A stretch of 64,000 nt of DNA. Source: Seriola aureovittata (Eukaryota > Chordata > Actinopteri > Carangiformes > Carangidae). The position numbers were made by a program, and so were the translations under genes. Positions 31,701-44,229 of this stretch are shown here, in pieces. Each line of letters opens with the position of its first letter. Within the stretch, counting starts at the first letter, position 1. The notes below the pieces were generated by a model. The model was not told the DNA's origin, did no database searches, and saw only the letters and a program-made list of their open reading frames with translations. The stretch is taken from the NCBI RefSeq assembly GCF_021018895.1, contig NC_079376.1, forward strand, positions 24,514,001 to 24,578,000. The letters run 5' to 3'.

Positions 31701-33479
31701 GAACGTCACAATCTGCATGAGCCAAGACTAAAAATGTATGACAATATTAAACATGTTTGAATTTATCTGAAGGTCAAGATGAAAACCAGACCGGACGATC
31801 ACCTGACACCAAACGTTTCAGATGACAGGAGCAAAACTCTCATGATTTCACTCTGACATTGAAACTTTATCTGTGTTGAAAAGTCATTTGGTGTGAGACT
31901 GGTAAAAAACATTTAAATTACAAGAAATACAACACACTCTTCAACACTCTCAGAGGTTTTGCTGTCTTCCAGCTCGGAAAGCTGCCGTGTACTGTTTTAT
32001 TTTAGCGGGTCACATGTAAAACTGCGGTTTTTGCGGTTCTGTCACAAACAATAACAGGAAGTAAACTCCTCACCAGAAGACATGCTTGCTGGTTTCTGCT
32101 TGTCTCAGTCAGGTCGCCTGATGATGATGTCGATGACGAAGAAAATCAATGGAAACTCATTGTGTCATTATCTTGTAATTACTACTTGAGGCCTCATTGG
32201 TCACTTGCTCGGCGTCTGCTGGAGATGTAAATAGGTGACTGTTAGCGAACGCACTCCTCTGTCAGGTTTATAAGGAGCTATAATATGTCAGTGTTGTGTG
32301 TACAGCTTGGTCTGCTGCCCCCAAGTGGCCAAACAGGGGAAAAGAAACCATTAATGCAGCTTTAATAAAGGTTTTCTTCTTTCTTTCCTTCCTTAACCTT
32401 GTTTTGTTTTTGTAAATTAGATGTGACTCTATATGAGTTGGTGAATGTTCTCTTAGAATAATATATTATAACAAATACTAACCAGTATTCATTCTGACTG
32501 GATGGATTCACTCAGTTCATATTTTGTTTCATGGCCTTGGTGAACTTCCATCTCTCTTCCATGTCATTTTCTCTTCTTTGTGTTTTATATGATGTATTGA
32601 TGTCTTCATGTATTTTAGTCAGACTATTCTGACCTAACAGCAATATCTCCAGAGAAGGATAACAAAAAGCACATACATACATCACACATGACCCCCCCCC
32701 CCAACAAAAACAAAACAAAAAAAAAAGCACTTTACAAATACTGAAGTGTAAGGATCCTTTTATTGGCCGAGTTAGCGCCCACGAAAGCTCTTAACTACTG
32801 TAATGTTCTTTCTGACCAGCCATGTAATTACACCGCCTGTCAGCACACAAATCACAGCACACCCGTCATCTGCTGACTTCATCTGCTGACCCCCCCCCCC
32901 CTCCAAACCCTCCCACTGGAACCCCCACCCAGCTGGCTTTAAAAACCACAGAGGAGCCTTAAATCTGAGGAGCTGTGGTGCTGCTCAAAGCCGACCGCTG
33001 CCAGCGTTCACCGATCTCCAAGGTGGAGGAGGTGACTGTAAAGCCCCCCTGACAACCCGGAGCTGAGCCGCCCTCCACGGGACAAGACCTGCACTGTAAA
33101 AAAAAACACCAGGACCCTGCTTACACCAGGACACATCACTGAGAAAGAATAGTAAAACGGTTTGTGCACGTTGCAGCCGACACTATTTATTACAAATTAT
33201 GCATAGTTTCCATCAGCTCTGCTGTCACTGCTGTGCAGCATGAAGAGCGACGTGCGGAGGCTTAGAGCCGGTTTGAGCTGGGTAATCCATCACTGCAAAC
33301 ATCACGTCTGCTCTCACTGTTGTCACAGTTACATTACTGTTGGCAGTTCAAAAGTGCACACTGATGGAAAAACGTCTGCACTACACTACCACACAGTGGG
33401 AACATGTTATTACGGGCCACTCTGTGAAACTCAATAAGGTATTTTTCTATGTGCTTTAAGGGATAAACTAATAGATTAA
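31701..33479. other. Intergenic sequence with possible conserved segment
   Basis: No gene is seen. The part at about 32740-32880 ('TTTTATTGGCCGAGTTAGCG', 'GACCAGCCATGTAATTACAC') is complex and repeat-free and could be a conserved element. Poly-C runs lie at 32692-32702 and 32890-32902. Confidence 0.35.
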
Positions 33480-34035
33480 CATTTTTAGTGGATTATCTGT
33501 GTATATATTATATATAGAATTATATTTTTTATTATATTCTATACTTCTTTCCGTATTCATACACCACACTGCACATTATTTGTATTAGTACATTATATAC
33601 TATATCATATGAATATATTAATACAAACACACATTATGAGTGTATCATATTATACACTACTCTGGTGTTTGCTGTCGTAATATCATATTACTCTTACATA
33701 TTCTGTTTTGCTGACTGTGCTTCTCTAACCACATCACTGTCAGTTAGTTGAAGTGTAACACTGGTTGTGGGTTCTGCTGTGTGTTTAATGCCTGCCTTGT
33801 AATTTTGACTCGACTCTATAGTTTCTGTTTCTGTTTTCATTCCTATTTCTATTTTTGTTTTATTTTACTGTTTTATTTTATTATTTACTACTTATTTATT
33901 TACCTATTAGAACTTTTTTTCTTACCTGTACCTGTTTCTGTCCTTGTACTGCTGCAATGCCTGAACTTCCCCTCTGGGGATCAGTAAAGGTTTATCTCAT
34001 CTCATTTTATCTTGTCTCGTCTTGTCTTTGTCTGC
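33480..34035 (+). mobile_element. LINE 3' UTR and tail
   Basis: Contains 'CCACACTGCACATTATTTGT', a T-rich 'TTATTTACCTATTAGAAC' section and the terminal 'CCCCTCTGGGGATCAGTAAAGG'. It ends in a degenerate tail of TCTCATCTCA/TTGTCTCGTC units. This layout matches the 3' end of L2/Rex-type LINE copies in percomorphs. Coding sequence is not seen. Confidence 0.7.
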
Positions 34036-34359
34036 TATTTGCTAAATTTTGTTCTTTACCTCTTAAAAATCCCTTCAACTGACCCCTTACAATAAACATA
34101 TGATTTGTCATCCATTTATATCTTATAATGCATTATGAGTTTCACTACTAATCACTAATTCACCAAAAAGTTTGGATGTAACCCCTACATTATCAAGTTA
34201 ATTGAAAAATAAGGTCAATTAAAATACAAATTAAGCAAAATCTCTCATGTTATTTTGTGAAAAAAAGGAAAAAAAACAAACAGAGAACAAAAACAAAATA
34301 CAATGCCCTTAAAACCCCTTACTTCATGCAGGAAACCCATTCATAATCCCTTGATATAT

Positions 34360-34860
34360 TACAGTCTATTAAATCATCCACTGATTTACTCAACATCTGG
34401 AGTAAATCACATCAGTCACACATCTTTTGGTCATGTGCAAAAATACAAACATTTTGGGACAGTGTCACTCAGACAATGGCGGAAATCTTAAACTGTGTAC
34501 CTGGGATTAATCCCTGGTTATGTAATAAAAAAGAAGAACACCTGTGTCTTGAAAATCTTGACACTTGCATGTAAAGAGGCCATCACAAGGAACTGGTTGA
34601 AATGGGACCCCTAAGGCCCGGACATTGTAGAGGAAGTATATTGACTTTTCACCTGAGAGCTGGAGCAGGGAGGTTCAAACAAAAATGGAAGACACAGACT
34701 TCATTCAATGACAAATCCTAGTTTTATCAGACTTGAATGAAAAAGTAAAAAAAAATGATGAATTCAAATAGAGCAGCCCCCCCTTCTTTTTGTTTCTTGT
34801 TTGACTTTTTTTGTTTGTGACAGTTATTTGTTCTGTAATGAAACCTGCTTTAATAAAAAA
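34360..34860 (+). mobile_element. L1-type LINE ORF2 C-terminal remnant
   Basis: From 34419 one frame reads HIFWSCAKIQTFWDSVTQTM, the typical 'H.FW.C..I..FW' motif near the C-terminus of L1-clade ORF2. A shifted frame continues with ACKEAITRNWLKWDPP, and a third with TFHLRAGAGRFKQKWK. Both fit the residual L1 C-terminal region ('LACKKAITRKW...'). The stop at 34572 and two frameshifts show it is dead. The copy ends in a T-rich/AATAAA stretch (about 34850). Confidence 0.75.
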
Positions 34861-35244
34861 TGAATCCCTGAATATCTTAAAAATGTTTTAGACCCTTGTG
34901 AACCAAAATCACAACTTTTATCTTTGATTACGATCAAGGGTTTAATTCATCAAATCAGAAAATGTATGGAGAACTTTACTGAATTTATCTAATCAGATTT
35001 CTACAGAGTATAAACACAAGAGTGCCACAGAGTTTTAAGGCAGTGTCCTTTTACTCTCTTTTACTGATGACTTCACTGTTTCATTGCTCCAACTTAACAT
35101 CATCAGACAGCCGTTAACACTGTAGACTGATGATGTGTGACAGTAACAGTGACTGTGTTCTGCTGTGCTGTTGTGTGGTTTTATACGACCTCTATTCTGG
35201 AGGTTTTTAAGCCTTGTCTTGTTCTACTAGAGTGGGGTGTGTGG

Positions 35245-35275
<31 letters not shown>

Positions 35276-36059
35276 GGGTACTGTGTTCTCTGTGGTGGGC
35301 TCATGCCAAGACAAGCACATGAATAACCTAGATGAAGTATACCTATCAAAAAACATGTCCGCTTCACCTGCCCTGCACACTGTGCACCACAGACTGTGGT
35401 AATTGTGGTTTTTCAATTGGTTGGTGATGGAGAGCAGGGCGAGCGTGTACTGGGAGGAAGGTCTGACCACTTATTACTGTCTCAGGGTGAAGCTGAGGCT
35501 GCAGGCCCAGAGGACAGGGTGTGGTTTGGGGGCTGTGGGGTTATAGGGAGAGTCAGGTAGAAGGAAGAGAGAGAGAAAGTTAGTGAGGGAAACGTAAGGC
35601 ATTTAGTAATGAATGAAAATTGGATCAGCTACTTAATGTGTGTATGTGTGTTCTCCAGGAGAAGCCAGATTATATACAGCATGTGTTTGATGATACCAGG
35701 TGTTGATAGGCAGTAGGTGTCAAGATGAGTCAAGCCAGTCTGCCACGACGCAAACGTAGAGAATGACGCTGCAGTCGCTCTCCGCAGAGTCTACACCATG
35801 AAGGTTTATTCTGTTAATAGAACAAGTTTTGTGTGGTTTCACTTTATTTATGTATTTCGAGAGGGACAGGTCATACATAAAGGCTGCCTTTCAAAAGTTT
35901 CATGTAAAATAACAGAGTAATATGAAAGTGAGAACATAAACACCGTCATGATGCTCAGATGGCCTCTATAGTGTTTTAATTGTCTGCCCAGAACAGAAGA
36001 ACATCAGCAACTATTGGAGATTATTGGGTCTGATAACATTTTATCAAACAGGTATCGGA
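34861..36059. other. Intergenic sequence with GT and poly-G runs
   Basis: Contains a GT stretch running into a G20 homopolymer (35259-35278). No exon or recognised element is seen. Confidence 0.4.
35259..35278 (+). repeat. Poly(G) tract, 20 bases
   Basis: An uninterrupted G20 run after a GT repeat. Confidence 0.9.
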
Positions 36060-36380
36060 AACCATTGGTTTTCTTAATGTGACATCATTCAGCTGTTGCC
36101 TCAGATAATCAAACCTGACTGACTCTCCTTGATTCAAAGTGAACGTTTGTGCCAAACTGGAAGGGATTCCCATGAGGAGTTCGCAAGATATTGCATTCAC
36201 AAGACCAACTTCATGATTTGTGTGGTCACCCTGACCTTGACCTTTGACCTTAAGCCACCAAATTCTAATCATTTCCTCCTTGAGTCCAGGTAAATGTTTG
36301 TGCTAAATTTGAAGAAGTTCTGTCAAGGTGTTACTGAGATATTGCGTCCATGGGACGGACGGACGGACGGACGGACGGGC
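36060..36380 (+). repeat. TGACCTTTGACC repeat family, third copy, with (GGAC)n end
   Basis: Contains 'TTTGTGCCAAACTGGAAGGG', 'CACCCTGACCTTGACCTTTG', 'GTGCTAAATTTGAAGAAG' and 'GTTACTGAGATATTGCGTCC'. It ends in 'GGGACGGACGGACGGAC' (36354-36377). Same family as 5280-5762, and this copy retains the GGAC-rich end. Confidence 0.8.
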
Positions 36381-36949
36381 AGACGACCGGAAAACAATAT
36401 TCTCTGTCTGCTTGTTAACAACTGGTTGATTTTTTGACCACATGTTTGTTGCTGAAGGAACCGTTGGACGGAGCTGCCAAACATAAACCCTTCAGCATAA
36501 CCTGTTTGTTTGGGCACAGGTTATGGGTCGTAATCAGACACGTTCCAATGTGTCCTTTCTTTTAAATTTGTGTGGACTGGAGCCATAATGTACATGTCCA
36601 CTAGGAGGCAGTATCACATGTAGCAAACCACAATGCAAAGAAAATGTAGAAGAAATCGGGGGAAGGAAATCAACATCAGTGTAAACAAACTGCTCCATCT
36701 GTGAAACAAAGTTGACAGTGACAAGATGAACAACTAAATGAAGTGCTGGGAGGAGGAACTAATTTTCCTACCACTGTGGCTCCCCTGTGACACTCTACTT
36801 CCTGTGGGTACCAATAACACCCTTAACAGCAGAGAGATGGCAGGAAACAAGGGAATGATGGATGGAAAATTACAATTACTTTGGACTCAAATTGGGGACA
36901 CTGAAGTTCATGATTGGGGCTTTCTAGGCCACTAGGCTCCCCCCAGTGA
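36381..36949. other. Intergenic sequence without recognised features
   Basis: Nothing gene-like is recognised here. Confidence 0.35.
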
Positions 36950-37570
36950 TAAACTGTAGGTTTCCTTTAAAATGTGCCTGAACTAAATATCACTGAATGT
37001 AACATACTGTAATAACTGCAAAAAATGAAACAAATTGAAATTAAGAAAAGCATATAAATCCTGATTTCTTGTGTAAGTCGATTGATGTATTAATGGTGAG
37101 TAAGGAATCTTGCCTCATGATTGGGCACGGGTTGGTGGGGGAGCTGCATGTGTACACGCCCTGACCTGCAGGGGAACGTTTGCCCTCAAGTTCAATCCCA
37201 CCCTCGGGGGAATTCTGGGTTTGAGCTGCTGCTCGCCTCTGTCGCCGACATTATCCAGAAAACCTTCACCACAGCACCACCTGAAACTTCTAGCAGGCAG
37301 CATATTTATATCACCCTGCAATGTCAATCCGTCCTCCCCCAGTCGCCTCCACCCAATAGGCAGGGACTCACAGTAGATTGCTTGTTTTTGACCCCAGAGT
37401 GTCCCCCCCTTGTCCTCCTCCACTCTGTCTCCTAGTTGCTGAGAGCGAGGGGTAAATAAAACAATGTGTGGATTAATGATCAAGTGATTTGAAGGCTGTG
37501 TTCTTCCAAGGGCCAGAGCAAACCACTCTCTATTTACCCAAAGGATAAATCAAAATTATGGGCTGTATCA
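36950..37570. other. Candidate conserved non-coding block
   Basis: Non-repetitive sequence of mixed composition with motifs such as 'GTGTGGATTAATGATCAAG' and 'GATTGATGTATTAATGGTG'. Open frames run on both strands at 37110-37480 but without family resemblance. Possible regulatory DNA; conservation is untested. Confidence 0.3.
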
Positions 37571-37934
37571 ACAATAGGACCATGCTCCCCAGAGGAAAAA
37601 AAACATAAATGATGGATCATCAGTGGAAAGGAGTATGCTGTGAATTGCACAATGTCCCTTCTGTCTGGTTATTTGATAATAGCTCTGCCTTCACACGCAA
37701 GAATATGACAAACTGATTAATACATTTCTTTGTTAAATAGTCAAAAATAAGGAAATCCACTTTGGATTATTTCACAAGGCAAGAAAGTTAGAAAAAAATC
37801 ACACAAAATTTTTAAAATTTTCATATAAATTTTTTTAAATATTTTTGTCAAGGTTTTTACTCAAGGTCCACTTACTAGCTTTTTCCTGGGCTTTCAACCA
37901 CATCTCTAGTCTTTATTGGTAAATGCAGTTTGGT

Positions 37935-38400
37935 CAGTAGTCATTAGACCTATACCTAAGTATAAAACTTTGATCTTGTGATAACAGTGACCAAACAGAC
38001 GTCTTCCATAGGTTTTGAATTTAAAAGTGAGGTGCTCCACCATCTCCATCTTGGCCGTGTCTGGCTCCAGCCCTAACTTCCAGCTGATACAAAAATGGGC
38101 AAAGAGGTGGTGCTTCTGTGTAGCCGAGACTTTGGTGCATGCAGGTTTAATAACTGTTGCAAGCATGCGCTCCCATTAGCATCATTTGTACAGTTGGGCA
38201 TCTGGGCTCGCTCAAAGGCTAATTAATTTGCAAGTTAATTAACTAGTTAATGAGCTATAAGCTAACAAGCCAGGTATAATTGCACCATCACCACAAACAC
38301 AGCTGAGAGGTCACATGACTTGAATTAGACAGCGAGCAGACTGTGAGGGCACCTACCTGTCACTCAAAGTGGCCCCGCCCTCAATTATGCTTAACTCTAA
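37935..38400 (+). repeat. Dispersed fish repeat, family A, copy 2
   Basis: Same family as 3500-3985: 'CCACCATCTCCATCTTGGCC', 'AAAAATGGGCAAAGAGG', 'GAGACTTTGGTGCATGCAGG', 'CCCGCCCTCAATTATGC'. About 150 bp between 38180 and 38330 is not shared and seems inserted. Confidence 0.7.
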
Positions 38401-38814
38401 AAGTGCTATTTGTATGTATTCTCTGTTGCTAAAGGTGGTTTCTTACTGGGAGTTGGTGGTTGTGATTGTTGCTTGACAAGAGCTTTGATCATCATTGCGT
38501 TTACAAGACGAGATAATACATCCTCTGAGCAAAGCTATGTCTTCAGGGCAGATTAAGCGTGAGTTGGTAATAGTGAGTTGGTATTGGAAAGTGACGAGAT
38601 GGGCTATGGCTAGCTGGTTAGCATGCTAACTTCAGTAGAATGAAAGAGGTGACAGAGGCATTGGTGTTGATTGCCACCTCTGGAGAAAGCTTTTGTTGAG
38701 TACAGGAATGAAGTTTGTTGCTGAACTCACAACGTTTCCTCTAGACTAGTAAGTAAACAGTTGTTAATGTTAACATTAGCTATATAGCATCATACAACAG
38801 CTAGTTCCAACCAA

Positions 38815-39110
38815 GTAATTTGATTGGACGAGAGTCATTTCATGAGAGCTGATATTAAGTAGAACACCTCTGGGACTTTTAACTCATGTATCACTCCGCT
38901 TCACAGGTGTTCTATTAACAGTTAGTCAGCATTACATCTCGGTCGTTATCTACCTCAGATTGTAACAAACTTTTCAAAGATGAAAATATTTCCAGATAAA
39001 TAACATTTGAATTAAATGATGTCTGGTCGTCAGAAGAGGATGAAGGTAAAAAGCCTGGATACTTCAGTTCACACCTCCAGGTGTGCTCATATGACTTCAA
39101 GTCAGGGAAA
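38815..39110 (+). repeat. Dispersed repeat family C, proximal part
   Basis: Closely similar to 57210-57490: 'CAAGTAATTTGATTGGA.GAG', 'AACATTTGAATTAAATGATG', 'AAGCCTGGATACTT' and 'CACCTCCAGGTGTGCTCATA'. The rest of the family lies at 39588, after about 480 bp of unrelated DNA. Confidence 0.75.
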
Positions 39111-39587
39111 TTTCATTCAGTAAAGTTTATTGAAGTGACAGAATAAAGACAAAAGGATGAGAGCAGTCAGATATTTAGTGCAGCAAAGGCTTTGGACCTG
39201 ATTCTTCAAGGACCAGGAAAAAAACACCCATAAATACTGCTCCAGAGAATGAGCATATCTCATGAACAGATAGAAACTTCAAATCACCTCTACAACAACT
39301 CAAACAAGTAAGTACAATTTTATGTGTTGAATGTTTTCTTCTTTATTATGGTTTACAGTGTTTTTATCTATAAAATAAAGAAAAATTCAAGCTTCTTTTG
39401 TTTTGTTTTTTGTTTTATGGGCTATTGACCTCTATTATACTATACTGAATTCTTTATTGAGTGACACTTATTATCAGCTAAGGTTATGCTGATTCTGAAT
39501 ATGTGTAGCACTTGGTGAAACTTAAAAATGACAATTTTATCAGGAAAAACACAAAGGTATTAAAAAACAACAAAGTTTAATTGTGGG

Positions 39588-39832
39588 CCTCAGAGGCACT
39601 TGTAGAACTGTTGTATAAAAGGAATATCACACTCAAGGTCCTGATGTTGTACTGAATATCAGCATGGCCGTGATTCGGTTTGTTGGTATGAGGCCGCATC
39701 ACGGCTAATGAGATACAAGATTATGATTTGTTTGTTTATATGATCATTTATTTGGCTACACCAAGAGGCCTTGTAGCCTCAAATTTGCGGCTTCACTGAA
39801 TCACAGTCGTGCTGATATTTAGTACAACATCG
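39588..39832 (+). repeat. Dispersed repeat family C, distal part with fold-back
   Basis: Starts like 57565-57635 ('GAACTGTTGT.TAAAAG.AAT', 'ATCACACTCAAGGTC'). It carries inverted arms 39643-39679 and 39795-39831: 'TGTTGTACTGAATATCAGCA' against the complement of 'TGCTGATATTTAGTACAACA', matching at most positions. The segment can fold into a long hairpin. Confidence 0.7.
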
Positions 39833-40129
39833 CTCCCTCTTGGGCAATATTACTTAAATTGCAAACAGAGAACAAAACTGTTTTTTGTTTTTTTTAAAGT
39901 CATATTTTTGGTCAGTTTTTGCCTTTATTCAGATAGAGACAGTGAGAGAGTGACAGGAAAGTTGGGGAGAGAGAGGGGATGACATGCAGCAAAGGGGCCA
40001 TGGGTTGGACTCGTTGCCATGGCAGCTGCGCTAAGGACTGAGCCTAAGTGGTACATGCTCTCGCTCTCCCCAAAACAGTTTTTGTACCAGGCTGTAAACA
40101 TGTTTATTTCTGCTGTAAAGTTGGACATT

Positions 40130-40235
40130 TTAACATGGGAGTCTATGGGGATTGACTCACTGTTGGAGTCAGACTCTAGTGGTCATTAGAGGAACTGCAG
40201 CTTTTGGTTCTTCAGTGGCTTTTTTGTCTAGTGGG
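40130..40235 (+). repeat. Family A, distal fragment
   Basis: 'GGAGTCTATGGGGATTGACTC' and 'GAGGAACTGCAGCTTTTGGT' match the distal part of the copy at 3845-3930. The rest of the family is absent here. Confidence 0.65.
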
Positions 40236-40864
40236 ACAAAGACTTTTTTTTTCAGGTCACAATTAAGTCTCAAGTGTTGAAGCTGCAAGTCAATTCCAAA
40301 GTCAAGACCAATAAGTCAAGTTAAGAACAAGTCCTAGACTTTGTGTGCTTATTCAGAGAATATCTATTGTCAGGAAAATAATTTGTCATCGTATTAAGAA
40401 AATTCTTTAATCTGACTCTTTCAAGTCGAAAGGCTAAAGTTTAGGTGAAGCTACATGTCACTTGTGTGAAGTCCTTCATGATTTTGGCAAGTCAAATCTA
40501 AAGTCACGAGATTTATGACTAAAATCAAAATCATGTGTCTACTACTTTTTAATTTGATGTTATGTGTCATTTTTGTATTTTCTATATGAAAACAGATCAT
40601 CTCTTTCATCTCTTCTGGTGTTTTAATCTGTTGTTCCATTAATTGATCAGTTAATATTACAAATTGAGTCCTTTGCCAAAACAACTTTCAGATAAAATAA
40701 GTCGAATCAATATAAATTATATAAAATAAAATGACACACAAATATAGTTCATGTATGGACTCCTGCACCAACATATTACTTTTAAGCTACTGTACCACTG
40801 TGTTGGGTATGAATAAAAACAAGTGTATTCATTATCAAAACAATTAAAACCCATTGACCATACA

Positions 40865-41665
40865 TACACTATATTGCCAAAAGTATTGGCTCACCTGCCT
40901 TGACTCGCATGTGAATTTAAGTGACAACCCATTCTTAATTTGATGGGTTTAATATGACGTCGGTCCAGCCTTTGCAGCTATAACAGCTTCAACTCTTCTG
41001 TGAAGGCTTTCCACAAGGTTTAGGAGTGTGTTTATGGGAATTTTTGACCATTCTTCCAGAAGCGCATTTGTTAGGTCACACACTGATATTGGACGAGAAG
41101 GCCTGGCTCTCAGTCTCCGCTCTAATTCATCCCAAAGGTATTCTATCGGGTTGAGGTCAAGACTCTGTGCAGGCCAGTCAAGTTCATCCACACCAAACTC
41201 TCTCATCCATGTCTTTATGGAGCTTGCTTTGTGCACTGGTGCACAGTCATGTTGGAACAGGAAGGGGCCATCCCCAAACTGTTCCCACAAAGTTGGGAGC
41301 ATGGAATTGTCCAAAATCTCTTGGTATGCTGAAATATTCAGAGTTCCTTTCACTGGAACTAAGGGGCCAAGCCCAGCTCCTGGAAAACAACCCCACACCA
41401 TAATCCCCCCTCCACCAAACTGTACACTTGGCACAATGCAGTCAGACAAGGACCGTTCTCCTGGCAACCGCCAAACCCAGACTCGTCCATCAGATCGCCA
41501 GATGGTGAAGCACGATTCGTCACTCCAGAGAACGCGTCTCCACTGCTCTAGAGTCCAGCGGCGGCGTGCTTTACACCACTTCATCCGACGCTTTGCATTG
41601 CACTTGGTGATGTATGGCTTGGATGCAGCCGCTCGGCCATGGAAACCCATTCCATGAAGCTCTCT
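40865..41665 (-). mobile_element. Tc1-like transposon, one end lost
   Basis: On the + strand the element starts at a TA (40865-40866) followed by 'CACTATATTGCCAAAAGTAT', the terminal inverted repeat of a common fish Tc1 family. The reverse strand encodes the transposase. Similarity stops near 41665, just after 'CATTCCATGAAGCTCTCTAC', so the other inverted repeat and the N-terminal half of the gene are missing. Confidence 0.85.
40949..41650 (-). pseudogene. Tc1-like transposase, N-terminally truncated (233 codons open)
   Basis: Cut-and-paste DNA transposase of the IS630/Tc1/mariner superfamily. The open frame covers the catalytic domain with all three acids: D44 (WSDES), D135 (FQHDCAPVH) and E170 (DLNPIEYLW). 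The last two are 34 residues apart, the DD34E spacing of Tc1. The C-terminus ([12 protein letters not shown]) is complete. Full-length members have about 340 residues, so roughly the first 110, including the paired-like DNA-binding domain, are missing. It therefore cannot bind its ends unaided. The absence of stops over 233 codons suggests a fairly recent insertion. Confidence 0.9.
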
Positions 41666-42785
41666 ACTGCAACTTTTGCTTCATTTAATAATGCACAGTT
41701 TATTGGGCGTATTATTGGGTGGAGAGGTCTTTATATGTTGTGGCATGTTTGCTGCTGTGCGGACCATACTTTCTGGTGATGGGGTGACTCTCTGCTCCTT
41801 TATGAGATGGAGGGGAAAATACAATCTGTGGACTCCCCCAGAGAACCGATCACATTCTGTCTTTCTGTGTCTGAGACACTCAGATCAAACCGTCCATTTG
41901 TATCAGGACTGTAACTGTCGGAGAGACGGGCTTATACCTGTGGATCCTCTGTATTTAGTGCTGGGGGCAGAGCTTTGTGTTTCCTATCTTTCAACATGTA
42001 TGTTCTATACAGCTTCCCCCGGAGCTCCTGCTTCACCCAGACACAGCTGTATCTGCTTATGGCTGACATGCAGGGAGTAGATCCTAATTGACTGTTGCAG
42101 TAGATTTGCTTGTCAGGCTGCCAACTGCTGCATTAAGCAGTGGGTGGACTGTTGTACGGAGCTGAGCAGAGAGGACGTCGTGCGGGAGACTTAGAGCAGA
42201 TACGAGGGTGGAAGTGTGTAAATGTTTACAGGAATGTGTGTGTGTGCACAGGCTGCTTCTGCCCTCTGGTGGAGTGAAGCTGTAACACACTAAAGAAATG
42301 ATGCATTGTCTGTTACTGCACATTTGTGATTCTAACAGAGAGGGACAATAAATAACAGTTAATGTTAAGTGTAATATTCAGGAGAGTATACAGTGGTGGT
42401 GGTTATGGTCAACAGTGATATTTAATACATGATGACACACGTCAGACCAACATTAAGAGGTTGGTTTACCTAAAAAAAATAACCGTTCCCTTTCCCTTAC
42501 TGTGCCCTGTCAACTTATCTATATATTTAATATTTCTACATGATCACAAGTGTATTGCATCTTTTAGTTTGTGGTGATTTGATTTAACACAAATTTTAGG
42601 AATATGTTCCTTGTGAGCACAATATAAACCTAAATAAGTAAGATCTTTAAAAATCAATCAAATCATTCTAGTCAAACCTTAGCTGATGATGAACTTTAGT
42701 AATGGAAAGTCCTGGACAAATTGTGACAATGAAATTACAAAAAAACCCCAATCCTAACTACATGGAAATGATCATTCATCCTGAT
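41666..42785. other. Intergenic sequence without a gene
   Basis: The first 400 bp are complex and repeat-free and could be a conserved element. The rest is AT-rich. No exon is recognised; the frame at 41676-42080 has no family resemblance. Confidence 0.35.
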
Positions 42786-43048
42786 TATGGTCATTAGATA
42801 TTATTACATGATTATTGTTTTATATTATTATTATCATATATTATTATTACTGTTATTATGCTGTCTGTGTATATATGTGTACATATGTGAATATATAACA
42901 TTCTGCTATTATAAAGATGTTCATCACATTGCCGCTATTACGACATTACTATTATTACTGATAACATTGTTATAATTATTATCATTATTATTATGATTAA
43001 TATTTGTATTATTATTGTATACGATCATCTCTCATTAGAACATGCTAT

Positions 43049-43049
<1 letters not shown>

Positions 43050-43121
<72 letters not shown>
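43050..43121. repeat. (CA)n microsatellite, ~36 units
   Basis: An uninterrupted CA run of about 72 bp. Confidence 0.97.
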
Positions 43122-43338
43122 ATTTATTGTCACAATGTCTTTTGCGTTACTATATTACAAAAAAAAAAAAAACAGAACCTGGGCTCCTGAGGCCCTGGGG
43201 CCGTGGTACTGTGGCCTATAATGGCTTCTCATTATTGAGATAGTTTGATAAATAAATAAATCCACCCCAGTACAATGGAGGTGAGTAGATTTTTGTTTGT
43301 GGTGCTCAATATACAATTAAAATAATATTTAAAACAAT

Positions 43339-43356
43339 GTGTGTGTGGGTGTGTGT

Positions 43357-43417
<61 letters not shown>
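43339..43417. repeat. (GT)n-(AT)n compound microsatellite
   Basis: GT units with two GGGT interruptions to 43400, then AT units to 43417. The next 400 bp are full of TATATA/TACATA words. Confidence 0.95.
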
Positions 43418-44229
43418 CAGTATATATTTATCACATAATATGTACATCCTCTGCATATATGAAGATATATGTTTATATATAACATATATAATAAAAATGT
43501 GTATGTGAAAATTTTTATATGCTATAACATGCTGCAACTGTATATATATATATATTGAATTTATATATGCAGGATTATTGAAGCAACATACACATAAAAA
43601 TTCTATATGTGTATGTATGTTTTTCTTATCATTTCTTATTCATTTTATTTAATTTTGGACCCTGCTGCGTATAATATCAAAATATATTGACAGGCTTGGG
43701 GATGGATATATATTATATGTATTATATATATGTAATATATGTCTACAATATAAATATACATACATAAACATACATATTTGTATGGGCTGGACATAATGCC
43801 AATGTATGAAATTGTTAATAATAGGTTTCATATATTATTTTTACATATGTTTTTCTAGTATATTACAGTATATTAAATTTGTGTATGAAGCAACATGTCT
43901 CTTCTTCTTTCTTTCTTTCTTTTTTTGTGACTTTAACACATTTAATTAATGTACTACATTTAAATTTCTGTTGAATGACAGGTTCTTGTGATACAAATGA
44001 ATATTCCTGGAAAGTGTTTGTGTGAATCTTGACGGGACTCAGGTCATTTTACCTCCAGTCAGATGGGACGCAGCAAATATAAAGTTTGTTCCAAGGCTGC
44101 AACATTTGATAAATAAAACATTGTATTTGCAATAAATGCTCATGTAACTGGGGCAAAATCAAGCCTCATCCTCATCATAACAGCCTTGCTAAATGCAAAG
44201 ATAACTGTGTCTTGTGTTCCTCTGGTGGT
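43418..44229. other. AT-rich sequence with TATA/TACATA words
   Basis: Low-complexity AT-rich DNA with a CTTT run near 43905-43925. No gene is seen. Confidence 0.5.

Noticed and set aside
37115..37483. Overlapping open frames on both strands
   Set aside because: Mutually antisense frames in GC-balanced non-coding sequence, with no splice or family support.
41028..41657. 209-codon + strand frame over the Tc1 element
   Set aside because: Antisense shadow of the transposase on the other strand.
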